64,000 bases of DNA from JABDMH01 sp050298535 (GCA_050298535.1 JBNKUI010000040.1:107036-171035); one strand, 5' to 3'; shown: positions 1-10,243, counted from the first letter of the stretch. Notes: a model not told the origin generated them from the sequence alone. Made by a program: numbers and translations.

Positions 1-2
1 GT

Positions 3-1814
3 GGTGCAGGGTGGTTCTCTACTTATTTCACATCCAGCAACGTATTTCTTGTGCTCTTCACGTTGATCGCGATGAGCGCCTTCTTTATGTATCTCAATCA
101 CGATGACCTGAATGGACTACCACCCACCGTTTCAAGAAATGCGATCCTTATTCCACAGCTTAGCACCTTTGTAGTCCTTACTACAACATTTGGCTTCTTC
201 GGCTATCATTTTCTTAAGGATAAGGCCGCCTGGACGAAATTGCATAGGATTGTACTGGGGTTGGGATTTAGTGCCATTTGCATACTCTACTTTGCTTGTT
301 TCAGTCAGGAAATTTCATTCAATGGAGATAATGCTGAATACATGATCACAGCACAGTCATTGGTGGAAAGGGGTGGGGCATACCGCTTATACACACCAGC
401 AGAGACGCGGAATACCCTGGCATCCATCGGCCTGCCGGCTATGTTGGCCCCAATATATGCCATTTGGGGCTTAGATATTTTCAAGATGAAAGTGCTGGTC
501 ATGCTTTTTGGCATATCGGTTTTTCCTCTGACATTTCGCTTGTTCAGAGAGCATCTTGATGGTAACCTGAGTGCTCTGCTGGCTGTCACGGTTGCTTCAA
601 GTCCTTATCTGGTGGCTAATACCACCAGTGTGATGACGGAAGCTCCCTATCTATGCTGGTCCCTGCTAGCTCTGATTGGTGCATCTAGATATTTATCATG
701 CAAAAGATTCCACGCAGGCTATTATGTCGCTACGCTCATATTCATTGTATTAGCGTATTTGACCCGGGCAGTAGGCATTGCCATTCTTGCGGCCTCTTTA
801 GCAACATTGACACTTCGTATTCCCTGGCGTGAACTGCGTCAGGAAGGATTCTGGAATGGTGCAAATCGCCAATCCTTACTAAAGTTCTTTGCAGTATTTC
901 TGCCACTGGTCCTGGGATTTGCCATGCTTCAAATTGTTAAATCCCGGGAAGGTCTTTCGCAACTTGATCTATTCCTGGGTAGGGATCTATATGCCTACTT
1001 TGACTCAAACATTCAGGCCTCAATGCATGTCGTGGGGCATATGCTCTTCAGCAAGGAAACCTTTCGATGGTACCAGATGTTGCCTCAAACTAATTTGAGT
1101 CCGGTGAGTCTGGGCTTTCTGCTTACCCAGGTCCTGATTTTAGTAGGCCTGATCCGAGGTTTGTTTTCGAAAGACATAAAGGCATACTATGCCCTGACTG
1201 CCTTGATATTAGTATGGTTAGCCAGTATGACTCCACAGGAGATGGTGATCATCCGCTACTTGTCCGTACTGATACCATTTTTCATTTTCTATTTCGTAGA
1301 TGGTCTGGATTGGATCAGTAGGCATGTTTTTGACCGTCTCAAAATTGCATCCTTATGGCAGCCACTCGTCCCCGTTATGGCACTTGCCACGATCTTCATT
1401 ATCGGGATGTCGGGCAATATAACGAATCTGGGGAGAGCCAAATCGGGCATAGGTCCTCATGGAAATGCATATCTGACCGCCGCATCCTGGTGTGGGAAGA
1501 ACCTGCCGGCTGACTCATATATTATGTCCTTTAAACCCCGCATTACATATTTATATTCAGGTCTTAAAGGAAAACAAATTACCTCAGGCGTTGATGAGTA
1601 TAATGAAGCATATGCGAGGGGAAAATTAGCAGAAATCGAACGGGAAGGAATCACCCATTTGATCATTGATGCGTTGGCCGGAAAAACGCAAAGTACGATT
1701 GTACCCATTCTTCAGAATAATCCACATCTGTTTGAAGTCTACAATATTCCGGAGCTGAATGGGATGTGTACAGTCATCAGGTACACGGGGCGGGACTCGG
1801 CAGGGTTGGATTAA
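3..1814 (+). CDS. Multi-spanning membrane glycosyltransferase-like protein (GT39/ArnT-like), 5' end outside window
   Basis: The frame is open from base 3 to the stop with no stop codon upstream, so the gene probably begins before the window; a GTG at 51 is an internal candidate start. The product is about 600 residues with roughly ten or more hydrophobic segments. The first large loop carries an acidic FNGDNAEY motif followed by a PAETRN stretch. That layout, an Asp/Glu pair in the first extracytoplasmic loop followed by many TM helices, is typical of polyprenol-phosphate-sugar dependent GT-C transferases. The C-terminal soluble part after about residue 475 has no motif I recognise. Acceptor and donor are unknown. 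Confidence 0.6.
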   Translation, partial: GAGWFSTYFTSSNVFLVLFTLIAMSAFFMYLNHDDLNGLPPTVSRNAILIPQLSTFVVLTTTFGFFGYHFLKDKAAWTKLHRIVLGLGFSAICILYFACFSQEISFNGDNAEYMITAQSLVERGGAYRLYTPAETRNTLASIGLPAMLAPIYAIWGLDIFKMKVLVMLFGISVFPLTFRLFREHLDGNLSALLAVTVASSPYLVANTTSVMTEAPYLCWSLLALIGASRYLSCKRFHAGYYVATLIFIVLAYLTRAVGIAILAASLATLTLRIPWRELRQEGFWNGANRQSLLKFFAVFLPLVLGFAMLQIVKSREGLSQLDLFLGRDLYAYFDSNIQASMHVVGHMLFSKETFRWYQMLPQTNLSPVSLGFLLTQVLILVGLIRGLFSKDIKAYYALTALILVWLASMTPQEMVIIRYLSVLIPFFIFYFVDGLDWISRHVFDRLKIASLWQPLVPVMALATIFIIGMSGNITNLGRAKSGIGPHGNAYLTAASWCGKNLPADSYIMSFKPRITYLYSGLKGKQITSGVDEYNEAYARGKLAEIEREGITHLIIDALAGKTQSTIVPILQNNPHLFEVYNIPELNGMCTVIRYTGRDSAGLD

Positions 1815-1901
1815 ATTGCTATTATCGACTTCGGGGTCCCGGGGAATTCTTGTGATAATTATACTACACTCCGGAAAATTATGTAGTGAAGCCGTAAATA
1901 T

Positions 1902-3329
1902 TTAGTAAAGATTCTTGCGTTCATCTATCCACTCCATTGCCTGTCCAGTGTACCAATTGCGCACTGAATCAAGATTGGAAACCACCCTGGATAAATGCTG
2001 TATTGCTAAATCATTTCTGCCCTGTCGTTGGTAGAATGTGCCTAAATAGGTGTTAACATATGGGTTGTCTTTGTCTTTCGATACGAGATATCGGGCAATC
2101 GCTAATATTTGTTTGTCGAATCGATTCACGGGCATCAATTTTCGGGTATAACACACCTCTTTTATTTGACAAAGGCTATGCAATAGCGTTATATCTGCAT
2201 AGGATAGATAATTGGGATGGGTTTGAAACAACTTACCTAGAAAATGGATACAACGAGGCAATGCTTTAGGCTCAAATGTTGCTTCATAGGAAAGTGCCAG
2301 AGCCTGCGATAATAGATGCTCAATAGGGGTGTATTCTATCTCGTGCCATACTTCTCTTAAAGGAGCAATGGATCCCCGGTAAAAAAAGTCTGAATTATTC
2401 AAGAAGTATTTAAAGAAGCATTGGGCAAATAGAGAATTCATAATATTGCCAAAATGTAATTTCGAAGCTTCAGACAGAACACTACTGTTTGAAAGTATTA
2501 TAAGCGTCAATCCATGTTGTGGTATTCTAATAAAAAGACTGGCGTAGCAATCCATTTGGCCATAAGACCAAATTATTTCTTCTCCATGTACTTTCTGATA
2601 CTTGCAGGCATTAAGCGCTGCGTCCTTAGGAATAAGTTCGCTGTCATCCCAGGCATTGCAGAGTTTATGAAAGTCTCTAACCGTACTTACAAGACCAGTA
2701 ACTTCTTCTAATCCATACTCGATATGACCCACCGATACCTCTTGATTCCCAATGTGTGGACTCGCTACTGAGATAGGAATTTTAGGATAGTCAGATAGAA
2801 AATAAGTCGAGTGCATTTCCAGAGGATCGAGAATTTGTTCCCTCATGAGTTGTTTAAAGGGTTTTTTGCTGGAATGGGTCCGGGTGTGTAGTAGCAATGG
2901 GTTGGTGTCATTTTGATGCGAAGGGAAACCCCTGGTATTATTCCCTGGTCTTGAGATAACATCTTTGATCTCCATGCCTGAAACAGGGGATCTAGAAAAT
3001 TTAAGTTCCTCCACGTTAATGGTTTTTTCCTGTGCCAGCTGCATCGCCAGGATCTCCGTAAATATGCGCGTGAGAGAACCAATAGGAAACTGTACTGTAT
3101 CATCCAAGGGAGTTTTTGTTTCGATATCGGCTACTCCCTGATAGGATTCATTGATGATTTTTCCATCCTTTGAGACAATCGTTGCCAAACCTGGAATTTT
3201 GAAATAGGATCTCAGGGTTTCTAATTCATTTTCAAAGTTTTGATTGACCTTCCCGCTAAGTTTTTTTTCATCGGATCGGATTGGTGAAAATGGAATCATC
3301 ATGACAGAAGGAATTGAAAATAGGTTCAA
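1902..3329 (-). CDS. Degenerate serine beta-lactamase-like protein with C-terminal TPR-like tail
   Basis: Residues about 35-90 match class C beta-lactamase / D-Ala-D-Ala carboxypeptidase-like proteins: a KDGKII strand, GVADIETKTP, and FPIGS at the nucleophile. The family SxxK motif reads S85-L-T-R88, so the catalytic Lys is Arg. The usual Tyr-x-Asn region is replaced by a short SHQNDTNPLLL segment, and the stretch between residues 95 and 140 is much shorter than in active relatives. A PFKQLMREQILDPL segment typical of the family follows. The last 90 residues contain a TPR-like helix pair (YLGTFYQRQGRNDLAIQHL). No signal peptide is visible, unlike most relatives. I infer a non-catalytic paralogue or a decaying gene. 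Confidence 0.6.
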   Translation of the reverse strand: MNLFSIPSVMMIPFSPIRSDEKKLSGKVNQNFENELETLRSYFKIPGLATIVSKDGKIINESYQGVADIETKTPLDDTVQFPIGSLTRIFTEILAMQLAQEKTINVEELKFSRSPVSGMEIKDVISRPGNNTRGFPSHQNDTNPLLLHTRTHSSKKPFKQLMREQILDPLEMHSTYFLSDYPKIPISVASPHIGNQEVSVGHIEYGLEEVTGLVSTVRDFHKLCNAWDDSELIPKDAALNACKYQKVHGEEIIWSYGQMDCYASLFIRIPQHGLTLIILSNSSVLSEASKLHFGNIMNSLFAQCFFKYFLNNSDFFYRGSIAPLREVWHEIEYTPIEHLLSQALALSYEATFEPKALPRCIHFLGKLFQTHPNYLSYADITLLHSLCQIKEVCYTRKLMPVNRFDKQILAIARYLVSKDKDNPYVNTYLGTFYQRQGRNDLAIQHLSRVVSNLDSVRNWYTGQAMEWIDERKNLY

Positions 3330-3427
3330 TGGTTAATTTTTTTTAAAAAGATCGACTGCAGAATATATCTGCAGCCGTCTGTGAAACAGGTTGGAAAAAT
3401 AGATCACTTGCCTTTAACTTCTTTTAG

Positions 3428-5803
3428 TTAAAATTCAAGTCTATAATTTAATACTGGAAAGAGTCCGGTATGGGTATCAAACTCTATGTTCTGCGTGGAA
3501 GCCCGATAGTATTGGCCCAAAGGATTGAGTCGGTTGGTCACATTTTGGATGTCCAGCATGATACTGTGCGTCTTAGATTTTTTGTTGATTTTATAACTTA
3601 TCCCGATATCGAAACGGTAGTAGGTTCCGATGGATTCACCCAGGTAGTTATCAAAATCTCGAATACTTCGGTTTTCTTCACGTGATGCGGCCAAATCTAT
3701 TGGAGTCACCCGGTTTCCACCATTTATGACGAATTTTCCATTGAGACCGAAAATTTTATTTTTTTCCTGACCAGTTACAAATTCTTTTCCTCCCAGGAGG
3801 TTTAGCTGATAGCCACTATTGAATCGGGTGTTAAACCATTTTCCTTCAGGAGTTTTAAACTTGGAACTGAAGAGGCTTCCTGTCATTAGGAAATAGTAAG
3901 ATTTACTGAAGGTTTTCTCCAGTGTTAAATCAATTCCATAATTCCTGCCTTTTCCGCTGTTATTTGATTTACCAACGTCCAGGGCATCCCATACGTCCAG
4001 TACATTCAATATGGTGTTCAGATCGTTGCTTTCTTCTACCGGTACATCGTAGAGATGCTGATAATAGACCTCTGCTTTTATTCTTAAATCTTTGGAGAAG
4101 TAGTGATCATAGCCAGCCACCGCATGCAGTGACTTCAAATAGTCCAGGTTTTTATTGGGGAATGTACCTTCTCCATCAGATGAAACTGTTTCGGCCAGGT
4201 GAAATACAGGATGTTCCGGCTTTGAATGCATGCCGAGTGCCATATGGAAGCTCGTAGCATCATTCACCGTCCATTTTGATGCAATCCTTGGTTCAATACT
4301 CCCGTGCTTTGATAGGGCGTAGTAGTTGGCATGAATTCCCCCGGTCAAAGTCCATGATTCATTGATACGATGTTTCCACTGAATGAAACCCTGTAGCTGA
4401 CCGGCAGAGCCGGTGTCTTGCAGATATGTTTCAAAATTAGTCCCTGCATCATAAAAATCGCGGGCAAAGAAATCATATTTGTGGTAACTAGCAATTCCAC
4501 CCACCTCGAAAGTATTTCTATTGTTTAATTTCTTATGGTAGGTGCTTGTAACACGATAGATATAGTTAGAGAACTGATATTGAAAATCATCGATTTTTCG
4601 ATAGTTGTCATTTTTATCCAGATAGTATTCATCATCATCTGACCGATCTACAGACGCCGCTACTACCGTATGCAGATAGCTATTATCACTTAGTAATAAT
4701 CGGTGTCCCAGGCCTACGGTAGCTACTGTTTGTCTCTCCTCAAAACCTTCGTGATCATCATCATATTCCCACAATGTGGAGTCGGCATCTACATCAAAGG
4801 AAGCGATATTTTTACCCGCTAAGGCAAACAGGTTGAAAGTGCCGGCCCCTGTGCGTGGGAAATTTAAATTAAAAGATAGATCACCATATTCCGGCAGCAC
4901 ATCACCCACTGGATTGAGACCTATTTTTTGTAAGATGCCCAGTGTGGAATATCGGAAATTGACAAGATAGCTGGCACCACCTGGCTTGCCGAAAGGCCCC
5001 TCCGAGGCTACCTCGGTTCCAAGGATTCCCACCATGAGGGAGTGTTCTCTCTTCTGATTATTTCCTTTTCTCAAGTTAAGGTCAAAGACACCTGAGGTGG
5101 CATTTCCAAATTCAGCCGGGAAGGCTCCGGTGTAGAAGTCACTGGATGATAGCATACTACTGCTGAGCATACTGATACCTCCACCACTGTTGCCCAGACC
5201 TCCAAAGTGATTGGGGTTGGGTATTTCGATTCCCTCTAGTCGCCACAGAACACCCCGCGGGCTATTCCCCCGAACAATGATTTCATTAAAAAGATCAGAA
5301 GTGCCGCCTGTCGTGGAGATACCGGCAAAGTTTTGCGCCATACGGGCAGGGTCGAACAGGCTGGATGCATATCGCCCGGTTTCCTCCACACTAAAGGAGC
5401 GCGCACTGGCCACGGCCATTTCATTGATGGGGCGTGTTTTTTCATTTTCTGCGGTTACTACGACCTCATCCATGGTGACGAGTGATTCGGTGAGTTCGAA
5501 TTCCATCACCACTTCTTTTCCGGTAGTAATTAGTATGTTGGGAGCTACCAGGGGTTCGTACCCTAAGTAGGAGATACTAATTGTTTTTCTACCGATGGGC
5601 ACATTTTCTATCCTAAATGTACCGTCAAAATCGGTACTGGTTCCCAGCATAGGATCTGATTCCAGTATCATTATATTGGCACCAGTAAGAGGCATTTGAC
5701 TTTCTTTGTCGACCACGGTGCCGCGGAAGGTTTGTACGTGATCTTGCGCATAGATTGTCCAGGAAGTGACCAGCATGGCCACTACAAAAATTATCTTTTT
5801 CAT
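3428..5803 (-). CDS. TonB-dependent outer membrane receptor
   Basis: The 791-residue product starts with a Sec signal peptide (MKKIIFVVAMLVTSWTIYAQ). A carboxypeptidase-regulatory-like beta-sandwich follows at about residues 25-110 (FRGTVVDKESQMPLTGANI, STDFDGTFRIENVPIG), then a plug domain (about 120-240, with NEIIVRGNSPRG) and a long beta-barrel ending in an aromatic-rich terminus (VLNYRLEF). Such receptors import large or scarce ligands across the outer membrane using TonB energy. No SusD-like partner is adjacent, so a glycan substrate cannot be assumed. It is divergent from the sugar symporter at 6293. The terminal Phe is the usual barrel-assembly signal. Confidence 0.9.
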   Translation of the reverse strand: MKKIIFVVAMLVTSWTIYAQDHVQTFRGTVVDKESQMPLTGANIMILESDPMLGTSTDFDGTFRIENVPIGRKTISISYLGYEPLVAPNILITTGKEVVMEFELTESLVTMDEVVVTAENEKTRPINEMAVASARSFSVEETGRYASSLFDPARMAQNFAGISTTGGTSDLFNEIIVRGNSPRGVLWRLEGIEIPNPNHFGGLGNSGGGISMLSSSMLSSSDFYTGAFPAEFGNATSGVFDLNLRKGNNQKREHSLMVGILGTEVASEGPFGKPGGASYLVNFRYSTLGILQKIGLNPVGDVLPEYGDLSFNLNFPRTGAGTFNLFALAGKNIASFDVDADSTLWEYDDDHEGFEERQTVATVGLGHRLLLSDNSYLHTVVAASVDRSDDDEYYLDKNDNYRKIDDFQYQFSNYIYRVTSTYHKKLNNRNTFEVGGIASYHKYDFFARDFYDAGTNFETYLQDTGSAGQLQGFIQWKHRINESWTLTGGIHANYYALSKHGSIEPRIASKWTVNDATSFHMALGMHSKPEHPVFHLAETVSSDGEGTFPNKNLDYLKSLHAVAGYDHYFSKDLRIKAEVYYQHLYDVPVEESNDLNTILNVLDVWDALDVGKSNNSGKGRNYGIDLTLEKTFSKSYYFLMTGSLFSSKFKTPEGKWFNTRFNSGYQLNLLGGKEFVTGQEKNKIFGLNGKFVINGGNRVTPIDLAASREENRSIRDFDNYLGESIGTYYRFDIGISYKINKKSKTHSIMLDIQNVTNRLNPLGQYYRASTQNIEFDTHTGLFPVLNYRLEF

Positions 5804-6292
5804 AGTGTTTTATTTCGTTTTGTAACGATAGCACCTGAGACTTTTAAGTGCTACCGGGAAGTTGATCTCAAATAGGTATTAGTTTTTTTCAACCGTTCAA
5901 TATCATAGATGTGATTTCCTTGAGAAAACCCCTATACCGTATTCAAAAAAGTCAAAATATTTTTTCCTCCCTTGTGTCGAAATGAGCCATGTAGTATATT
6001 ACTAACTCACAGTATTTCAATAAGTTGAGTGGGTGTTCCAGGTCTCATAGTTGCCATCATTTTTCTACATAAAATAACTGGTTATTATTGCTATATTCGT
6101 CAGGAACCAGACTGCTGTGTACATTTTCATCTTGACATTCATTGTAAAATATTAGGGTATTACTTGTCAGGTAGTAGCCACTACCTATCAATGAAGGCTG
6201 TCGGAAAATCTCAGAAGATTGGTCAATTTTTTTGGAAGAAACTTCAGATTCCCATTTTGGACTTTCTGAGCAGGTAGTTAATATTTTAATGT
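5804..6292. other. Divergent intergenic region, 489 bases
   Basis: It separates the TonB receptor (minus) from the sugar symporter (plus) and should hold both promoters. I saw no convincing Bacteroidota -33/-7 pair (TTTG, TAnnTTTG). The short open frames here have no protein-like features. The one clear structure is the 18-base palindrome at 6169-6186. Confidence 0.5.
6169..6186. promoter_or_regulatory. Palindrome upstream of the sugar symporter
   Basis: AGGTAGT-agcc-ACTACCT is a perfect 7-base inverted repeat with a 4-base centre, about 107 bases upstream of the symporter start. It could be an operator for a dimeric regulator, or a small hairpin. No regulator gene is adjacent to link it to. 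Confidence 0.35.
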
Positions 6293-7642
6293 ATGGAAAA
6301 GAAGAACAAAGTTTTTGTCTGGTCGGTTGCCGTGGCACTGGCAGGCTTCCTTTTTGGATTTGACACGATTGTCATATCAGGTGCAGATCAGCCCATTCAG
6401 AGACTTTGGAACACGAGTCCCTTGTTTCATGGCAACTTTATTATGGCCATGGCGCTTTGGGGTACTGTTGTTGGCGCACTGTTTGGAGGTATTCCCTGTG
6501 ATCGATACGGCCGACGTAAGACCTTATTTTGGATCGGCATTTTATATCTAATATCCGCCCTGGGTTCAGGCCTGGCACCGGATCCGTATTCTTTTTCATT
6601 TTTTCGATTCATTGGGGGTCTCGGTGTAGGTGCTTCATCGGTGGCGGCTCCCACCTATATAGCTGAGATATCATCTCCCTCTAAGCGAGGACAACTGGTT
6701 GCGCTGTATCAGTTTAACATTGTCTTTGGGATCTTGGTGGCTTTTATTTCCAACTACTTAATAGGCGAATATGTACAGCACAATGCCTGGCGATGGATGC
6801 TTGGTGTCGAAGCTATTCCTGCCGCAATTTATTGCATTATGGTGTTGAGGGTGGCCGAAAGCCCTAGGTGGTTGCTAGCCAAACAAAATGATGAAGCGTC
6901 GGCCCGCGAGGTATTGAGCTGGATGTACACTTCAAAAGAAGCCATTGACAAGGTGATTGATAATGTGAGAAACGCGGGTATTGAACGCGCCAAGAGTAAC
7001 CTATTCTCTGGAAAGTACAATTTAGCCTTGACATTGGCCTTCCTGATTGCCTTCTTTAATCAATGGTCTGGTATCAACTTTGTACTGTATTATGCACCCC
7101 GACTGCTGGAGGCGGCGGGGATTGGTGCCGAAGATGCTCTGCTACAATCGACCAGTATTGGCATCGTAAATATTGTTTTCACACTATTAGGAATGTACCT
7201 AATCGATAGAATGGGGAGACGTACCCTGATCCTCATTGGGTCAGTAGGATATATTATCAGTCTTTCTATGGTGGCCTGGTGCTATGCCACGGGTGCTGAC
7301 CAAATATTGTTGCTGAGTTTTGTACTGATGTTTATCGCATCACATGCGGTGGGGCAGGGTGCTGTCATTTGGGTATTTATTTCGGAAATTTTTCCAACCG
7401 AAGTTCGTGCCAATGGGCAAGCCTGGGGTGCAGGCACCCACTGGGTTTTTGCAGCTCTGATTACCGCATTGACGCCTTTCTTTATTGATTTAGTGGGAGA
7501 TAATCCATGGCCTCTCTTTGCTGCATTTGCCGTCATGATGGTATTTCAGTTATTGTTTGGGATTTTTATGATGCCAGAAACCAAGGGGGTCAGCCTGGAA
7601 GAGCTTCAGAAGAAATTGACAAAGTCATCCGCCAAAGCGTAA
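6293..7642 (+). CDS. Sugar porter family MFS transporter (sugar:H+ symporter)
   Basis: This is a 449-residue, 12-TM protein of the XylE/GLUT sugar porter family. Visible signatures are FGFDTIVISG in TM1, DRYGRRKTL after TM2, PESPRWLL in the central loop, DRMGRRTL as the second-half repeat, and PETKGVSLEEL at the C-terminus. It imports a mono- or disaccharide across the inner membrane with protons. The GH32 enzyme begins 35 bases downstream on the same strand, so fructose or sucrose is the likely cargo by context. The substrate is an inference. Start ATG at 6293 gives the normal short cytoplasmic N-terminus. Confidence 0.88.
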   Translation: MEKKNKVFVWSVAVALAGFLFGFDTIVISGADQPIQRLWNTSPLFHGNFIMAMALWGTVVGALFGGIPCDRYGRRKTLFWIGILYLISALGSGLAPDPYSFSFFRFIGGLGVGASSVAAPTYIAEISSPSKRGQLVALYQFNIVFGILVAFISNYLIGEYVQHNAWRWMLGVEAIPAAIYCIMVLRVAESPRWLLAKQNDEASAREVLSWMYTSKEAIDKVIDNVRNAGIERAKSNLFSGKYNLALTLAFLIAFFNQWSGINFVLYYAPRLLEAAGIGAEDALLQSTSIGIVNIVFTLLGMYLIDRMGRRTLILIGSVGYIISLSMVAWCYATGADQILLLSFVLMFIASHAVGQGAVIWVFISEIFPTEVRANGQAWGAGTHWVFAALITALTPFFIDLVGDNPWPLFAAFAVMMVFQLLFGIFMMPETKGVSLEELQKKLTKSSAKA

Positions 7643-7677
7643 AAAGATATATGGATTTAAATTCTGTGCATTGCACC

Positions 7678-9267
7678 ATGACATGGTATTATCAGACACC
7701 AAAGCATTTCCTCATGTTGCTGTGTCTGACATTCGTCTTTACTGCCTGCAGGGATCAACCCTCGGCGGTTGATTCTTCAGAACCCGTTGAAATACAAGAA
7801 GTAACATATAATGAAAAATATCGTCCTCAATTACACTTTTCGCCTCCGTTGGGATGGATGAATGATCCTAATGGTCTGGTGTACTATGAGGGCGAATATC
7901 ATCTCTTCTACCAATATTATCCTAGTGGTATTCAGTGGGACACGATGCATTGGGGGCATGCAGTTAGCCCTGATTTGGTACATTGGGAGAATCTTCCCAT
8001 CGCCATTTACCCTGATCCACTGGGATGTATCTTCTCAGGGAGTGCTGTGATAGACTGGAATAATACGACGGGATTTGGTGACGGGTCGGTTCCGCCGATG
8101 GTCGCGATTTTCACCCAACATCATTTCGACAAAGAAAAGGCAGGGACCAATGATCATCAAACACAATCCATCGCCTACAGTCTCGACAGGGGACGAACCT
8201 GGGAAATGTATGACGGCAATCCGGTGATCGGTAATGCTGGTATTCGGGATTTTCGCGACCCTAAGGTGCGTTGGCATGAGCCCTCCTCGCGATGGATCCT
8301 GACGTTGGCCGTTGGTGACCACATCCAGTTTTATGCTTCACCCGATCTGAAAGACTGGGAATATCTCTCCTCATTCGGTGAAAACGTAGGTAACCATGGA
8401 GGTGTCTGGGAATGCCCGGACTTGTTTCCGATGTCGGTGGAGGATGAAGAATTGGAAAAATGGGTGCTTTTGGTGAGTATTAATCCCGGTCAGCCCAACG
8501 GTGGATCTGGGACGCAATACTTTGTCGGTGCTTTTGATGGAAAGACCTTTGTACCAGATCAACCGATCCGGGAAAAATGGCTCGACGGGGGGAAGGATAA
8601 TTATGCGGGTGTCACCTGGTCGGATCTGCCCGAGGGACAAGGGCCCATTTATATAGGATGGATGAGCAACTGGCAATATGCACAGCAAGTTCCTGCCTCC
8701 TCCTGGAGAAGTGCCATGACTCTCCCCCGTAAGCTGGAGCTGATCAGAGCCGAGGAAGATCTGTGGCTGACCTCCCAGCCTATCTCTAAGATGAATCAAT
8801 TACGACAGGAAGCGGTGACCTTCAGTCGAGGTGACCTCCAGGCAGAATATGATTTGATCAAGTCCATCAATGATAAGACCGGGTTATATGAGGTACATCT
8901 GGAATTTCAGAAGCCTGCTTCTGGTCGGATTGTAGTGGAGATGTACAATGGGGTGGGCGAGACATTTAGCTTCGGCTATGATGTGGATCAAAATGAGTAT
9001 TTCATGGATCGATTGTCAGCCGGAGATGGGTCTTTCAGTGATGATTTCAATGGATTTCATGTCGCTCCCTGCTATTACAAATCCCAAACAGTACAAATGG
9101 ATCTCTATATCGATAAGACATCTATTGAGATGTTTGCTGATGAGGGCCGGACGGTCATGACAGACATATTTTTCCCTTCAGAAGAGTACACTGATTTTGT
9201 AATTCGGATAGACCAACCGGTTCACATGTTGAGAAGCCGATTGTATAGTTTGAATCCTATCTGGTAA
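7678..9267 (+). CDS. Glycoside hydrolase family 32 (fructan/levan/sucrose hydrolase), lipoprotein
   Basis: GH32 enzymes release fructose from sucrose, inulin or levan with retention of configuration. All three hallmark motifs are present: WMNDPNG at residues 60-66 (nucleophile D63), FRDP at 192-195 (transition-state stabiliser D194) and WECPD at 244-248 (acid/base E245). The C-terminal half (about 385-529) is the usual beta-sandwich. ATG 7678 gives a lipoprotein signal (lipobox-like VFTAC, Cys24), so the enzyme is probably anchored in an outer or periplasmic membrane. An in-frame ATG at 7651 is an alternative start. It follows the sugar symporter, and the two would act as hydrolysis then uptake. 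Confidence 0.9.
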   Translation: MTWYYQTPKHFLMLLCLTFVFTACRDQPSAVDSSEPVEIQEVTYNEKYRPQLHFSPPLGWMNDPNGLVYYEGEYHLFYQYYPSGIQWDTMHWGHAVSPDLVHWENLPIAIYPDPLGCIFSGSAVIDWNNTTGFGDGSVPPMVAIFTQHHFDKEKAGTNDHQTQSIAYSLDRGRTWEMYDGNPVIGNAGIRDFRDPKVRWHEPSSRWILTLAVGDHIQFYASPDLKDWEYLSSFGENVGNHGGVWECPDLFPMSVEDEELEKWVLLVSINPGQPNGGSGTQYFVGAFDGKTFVPDQPIREKWLDGGKDNYAGVTWSDLPEGQGPIYIGWMSNWQYAQQVPASSWRSAMTLPRKLELIRAEEDLWLTSQPISKMNQLRQEAVTFSRGDLQAEYDLIKSINDKTGLYEVHLEFQKPASGRIVVEMYNGVGETFSFGYDVDQNEYFMDRLSAGDGSFSDDFNGFHVAPCYYKSQTVQMDLYIDKTSIEMFADEGRTVMTDIFFPSEEYTDFVIRIDQPVHMLRSRLYSLNPIW

Positions 9268-9303
9268 CTTCTCGGACTCATCACGAAGCGCTATCTTCGC
9301 GGC

Positions 9304-10065
9304 ATGAAGATAGTATCATGGAATGTAAACGGCATCCGGGCCGCCGTCAAAAAGGGATTTAGTGAAAGCATGGCAGAGACCAACGCCGACATTATCTGCC
9401 TGCAAGAAACCAAGGCTCAACCGGAGCAGGTGGAAGAAGCGCTGGATGGTATGGAAGGTTATTCGGTATTCGCCAACTCTGCCGAGAAAAAAGGATACTC
9501 AAGTACCGCGATCCTTACGCGTACAAAGCCGGTACAGGTCATCGAAGACATGGGGATCGAGGAGCATGATAATGAAGGGAGGGTGATCACAGTAGAATAC
9601 GAAGATTTCTACTTAGTAACAGTATATACACCGAACTCAGGAAGGGGACTGGTACGACTCGATTATAGAGGAATCTGGGATGCAGATTTTTTGAGCTATG
9701 TTAAGAAACTCGAGGAATCCAAGCCCGTAATCATCTGTGGAGACCTTAATGTAGCACATCAACCTATTGATCTGGCAAATCCAAAGAATAATTACAATAA
9801 GACAGCTGGCTATACCCAGCAGGAGATTGATGGATTTAGTGCCCTGTTGGATGCAGGGTTTGTAGATGTATTCAGATCTCGAAATCCAGAGGCTGTGGTA
9901 TATACGTATTGGAACTATATGTTCAATGCCCGGAAGCGTAATGTAGGATGGAGAATAGACTACTTCCTGGTGAGTGAGTCGCTGCTACCCCGTGTTACGG
10001 ATTGCCATATGCTTACGGAGGTTCTGGGATCGGATCATTGCCCTATTTACCTTCTCTTGGACTAG
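9304..10065 (+). CDS. xth: Exodeoxyribonuclease III (AP endonuclease)
   Basis: This is a cytoplasmic base-excision repair enzyme that cuts DNA at abasic sites and degrades 3' ends. The 253-residue length is normal for the ExoA/Xth family. Motifs are visible in order: SWNVNGIRA (N7), LQETKAQ with the metal-binding E35, GDLNVAH in the middle, GWRIDYF, and the C-terminal SDHCP with D244 and H245. It starts 36 bases after the GH32 gene, but the housekeeping function suggests a chance neighbour. Confidence 0.95.
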   Translation: MKIVSWNVNGIRAAVKKGFSESMAETNADIICLQETKAQPEQVEEALDGMEGYSVFANSAEKKGYSSTAILTRTKPVQVIEDMGIEEHDNEGRVITVEYEDFYLVTVYTPNSGRGLVRLDYRGIWDADFLSYVKKLEESKPVIICGDLNVAHQPIDLANPKNNYNKTAGYTQQEIDGFSALLDAGFVDVFRSRNPEAVVYTYWNYMFNARKRNVGWRIDYFLVSESLLPRVTDCHMLTEVLGSDHCPIYLLLD

Positions 10066-10243
10066 AAATGTTAAGGTTATAACGATTTCGATGCAAACGT
10101 TTACACGGATATTTCCCACCATCTATACAAATGGTAACAATTTAGACTCGACCGGACTAGATTTCTAATTTACGGTACCCTAAGCATTAATTTGTTTTCT
10201 TATATTTACGGGGTGTACTCAATGGTAAACAAACACGATACCG

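Noticed and set aside
1815..1901. ACTACA/TGTAGT inverted repeat between two convergent genes
   Set aside because: Six-base arms, a 13-base loop and no T tract are too weak to call a terminator.
3428..5803. Naming a SusC/SusD polysaccharide-utilisation locus
   Set aside because: No SusD-like gene is adjacent and the receptor is on the opposite strand to the GH32 gene.
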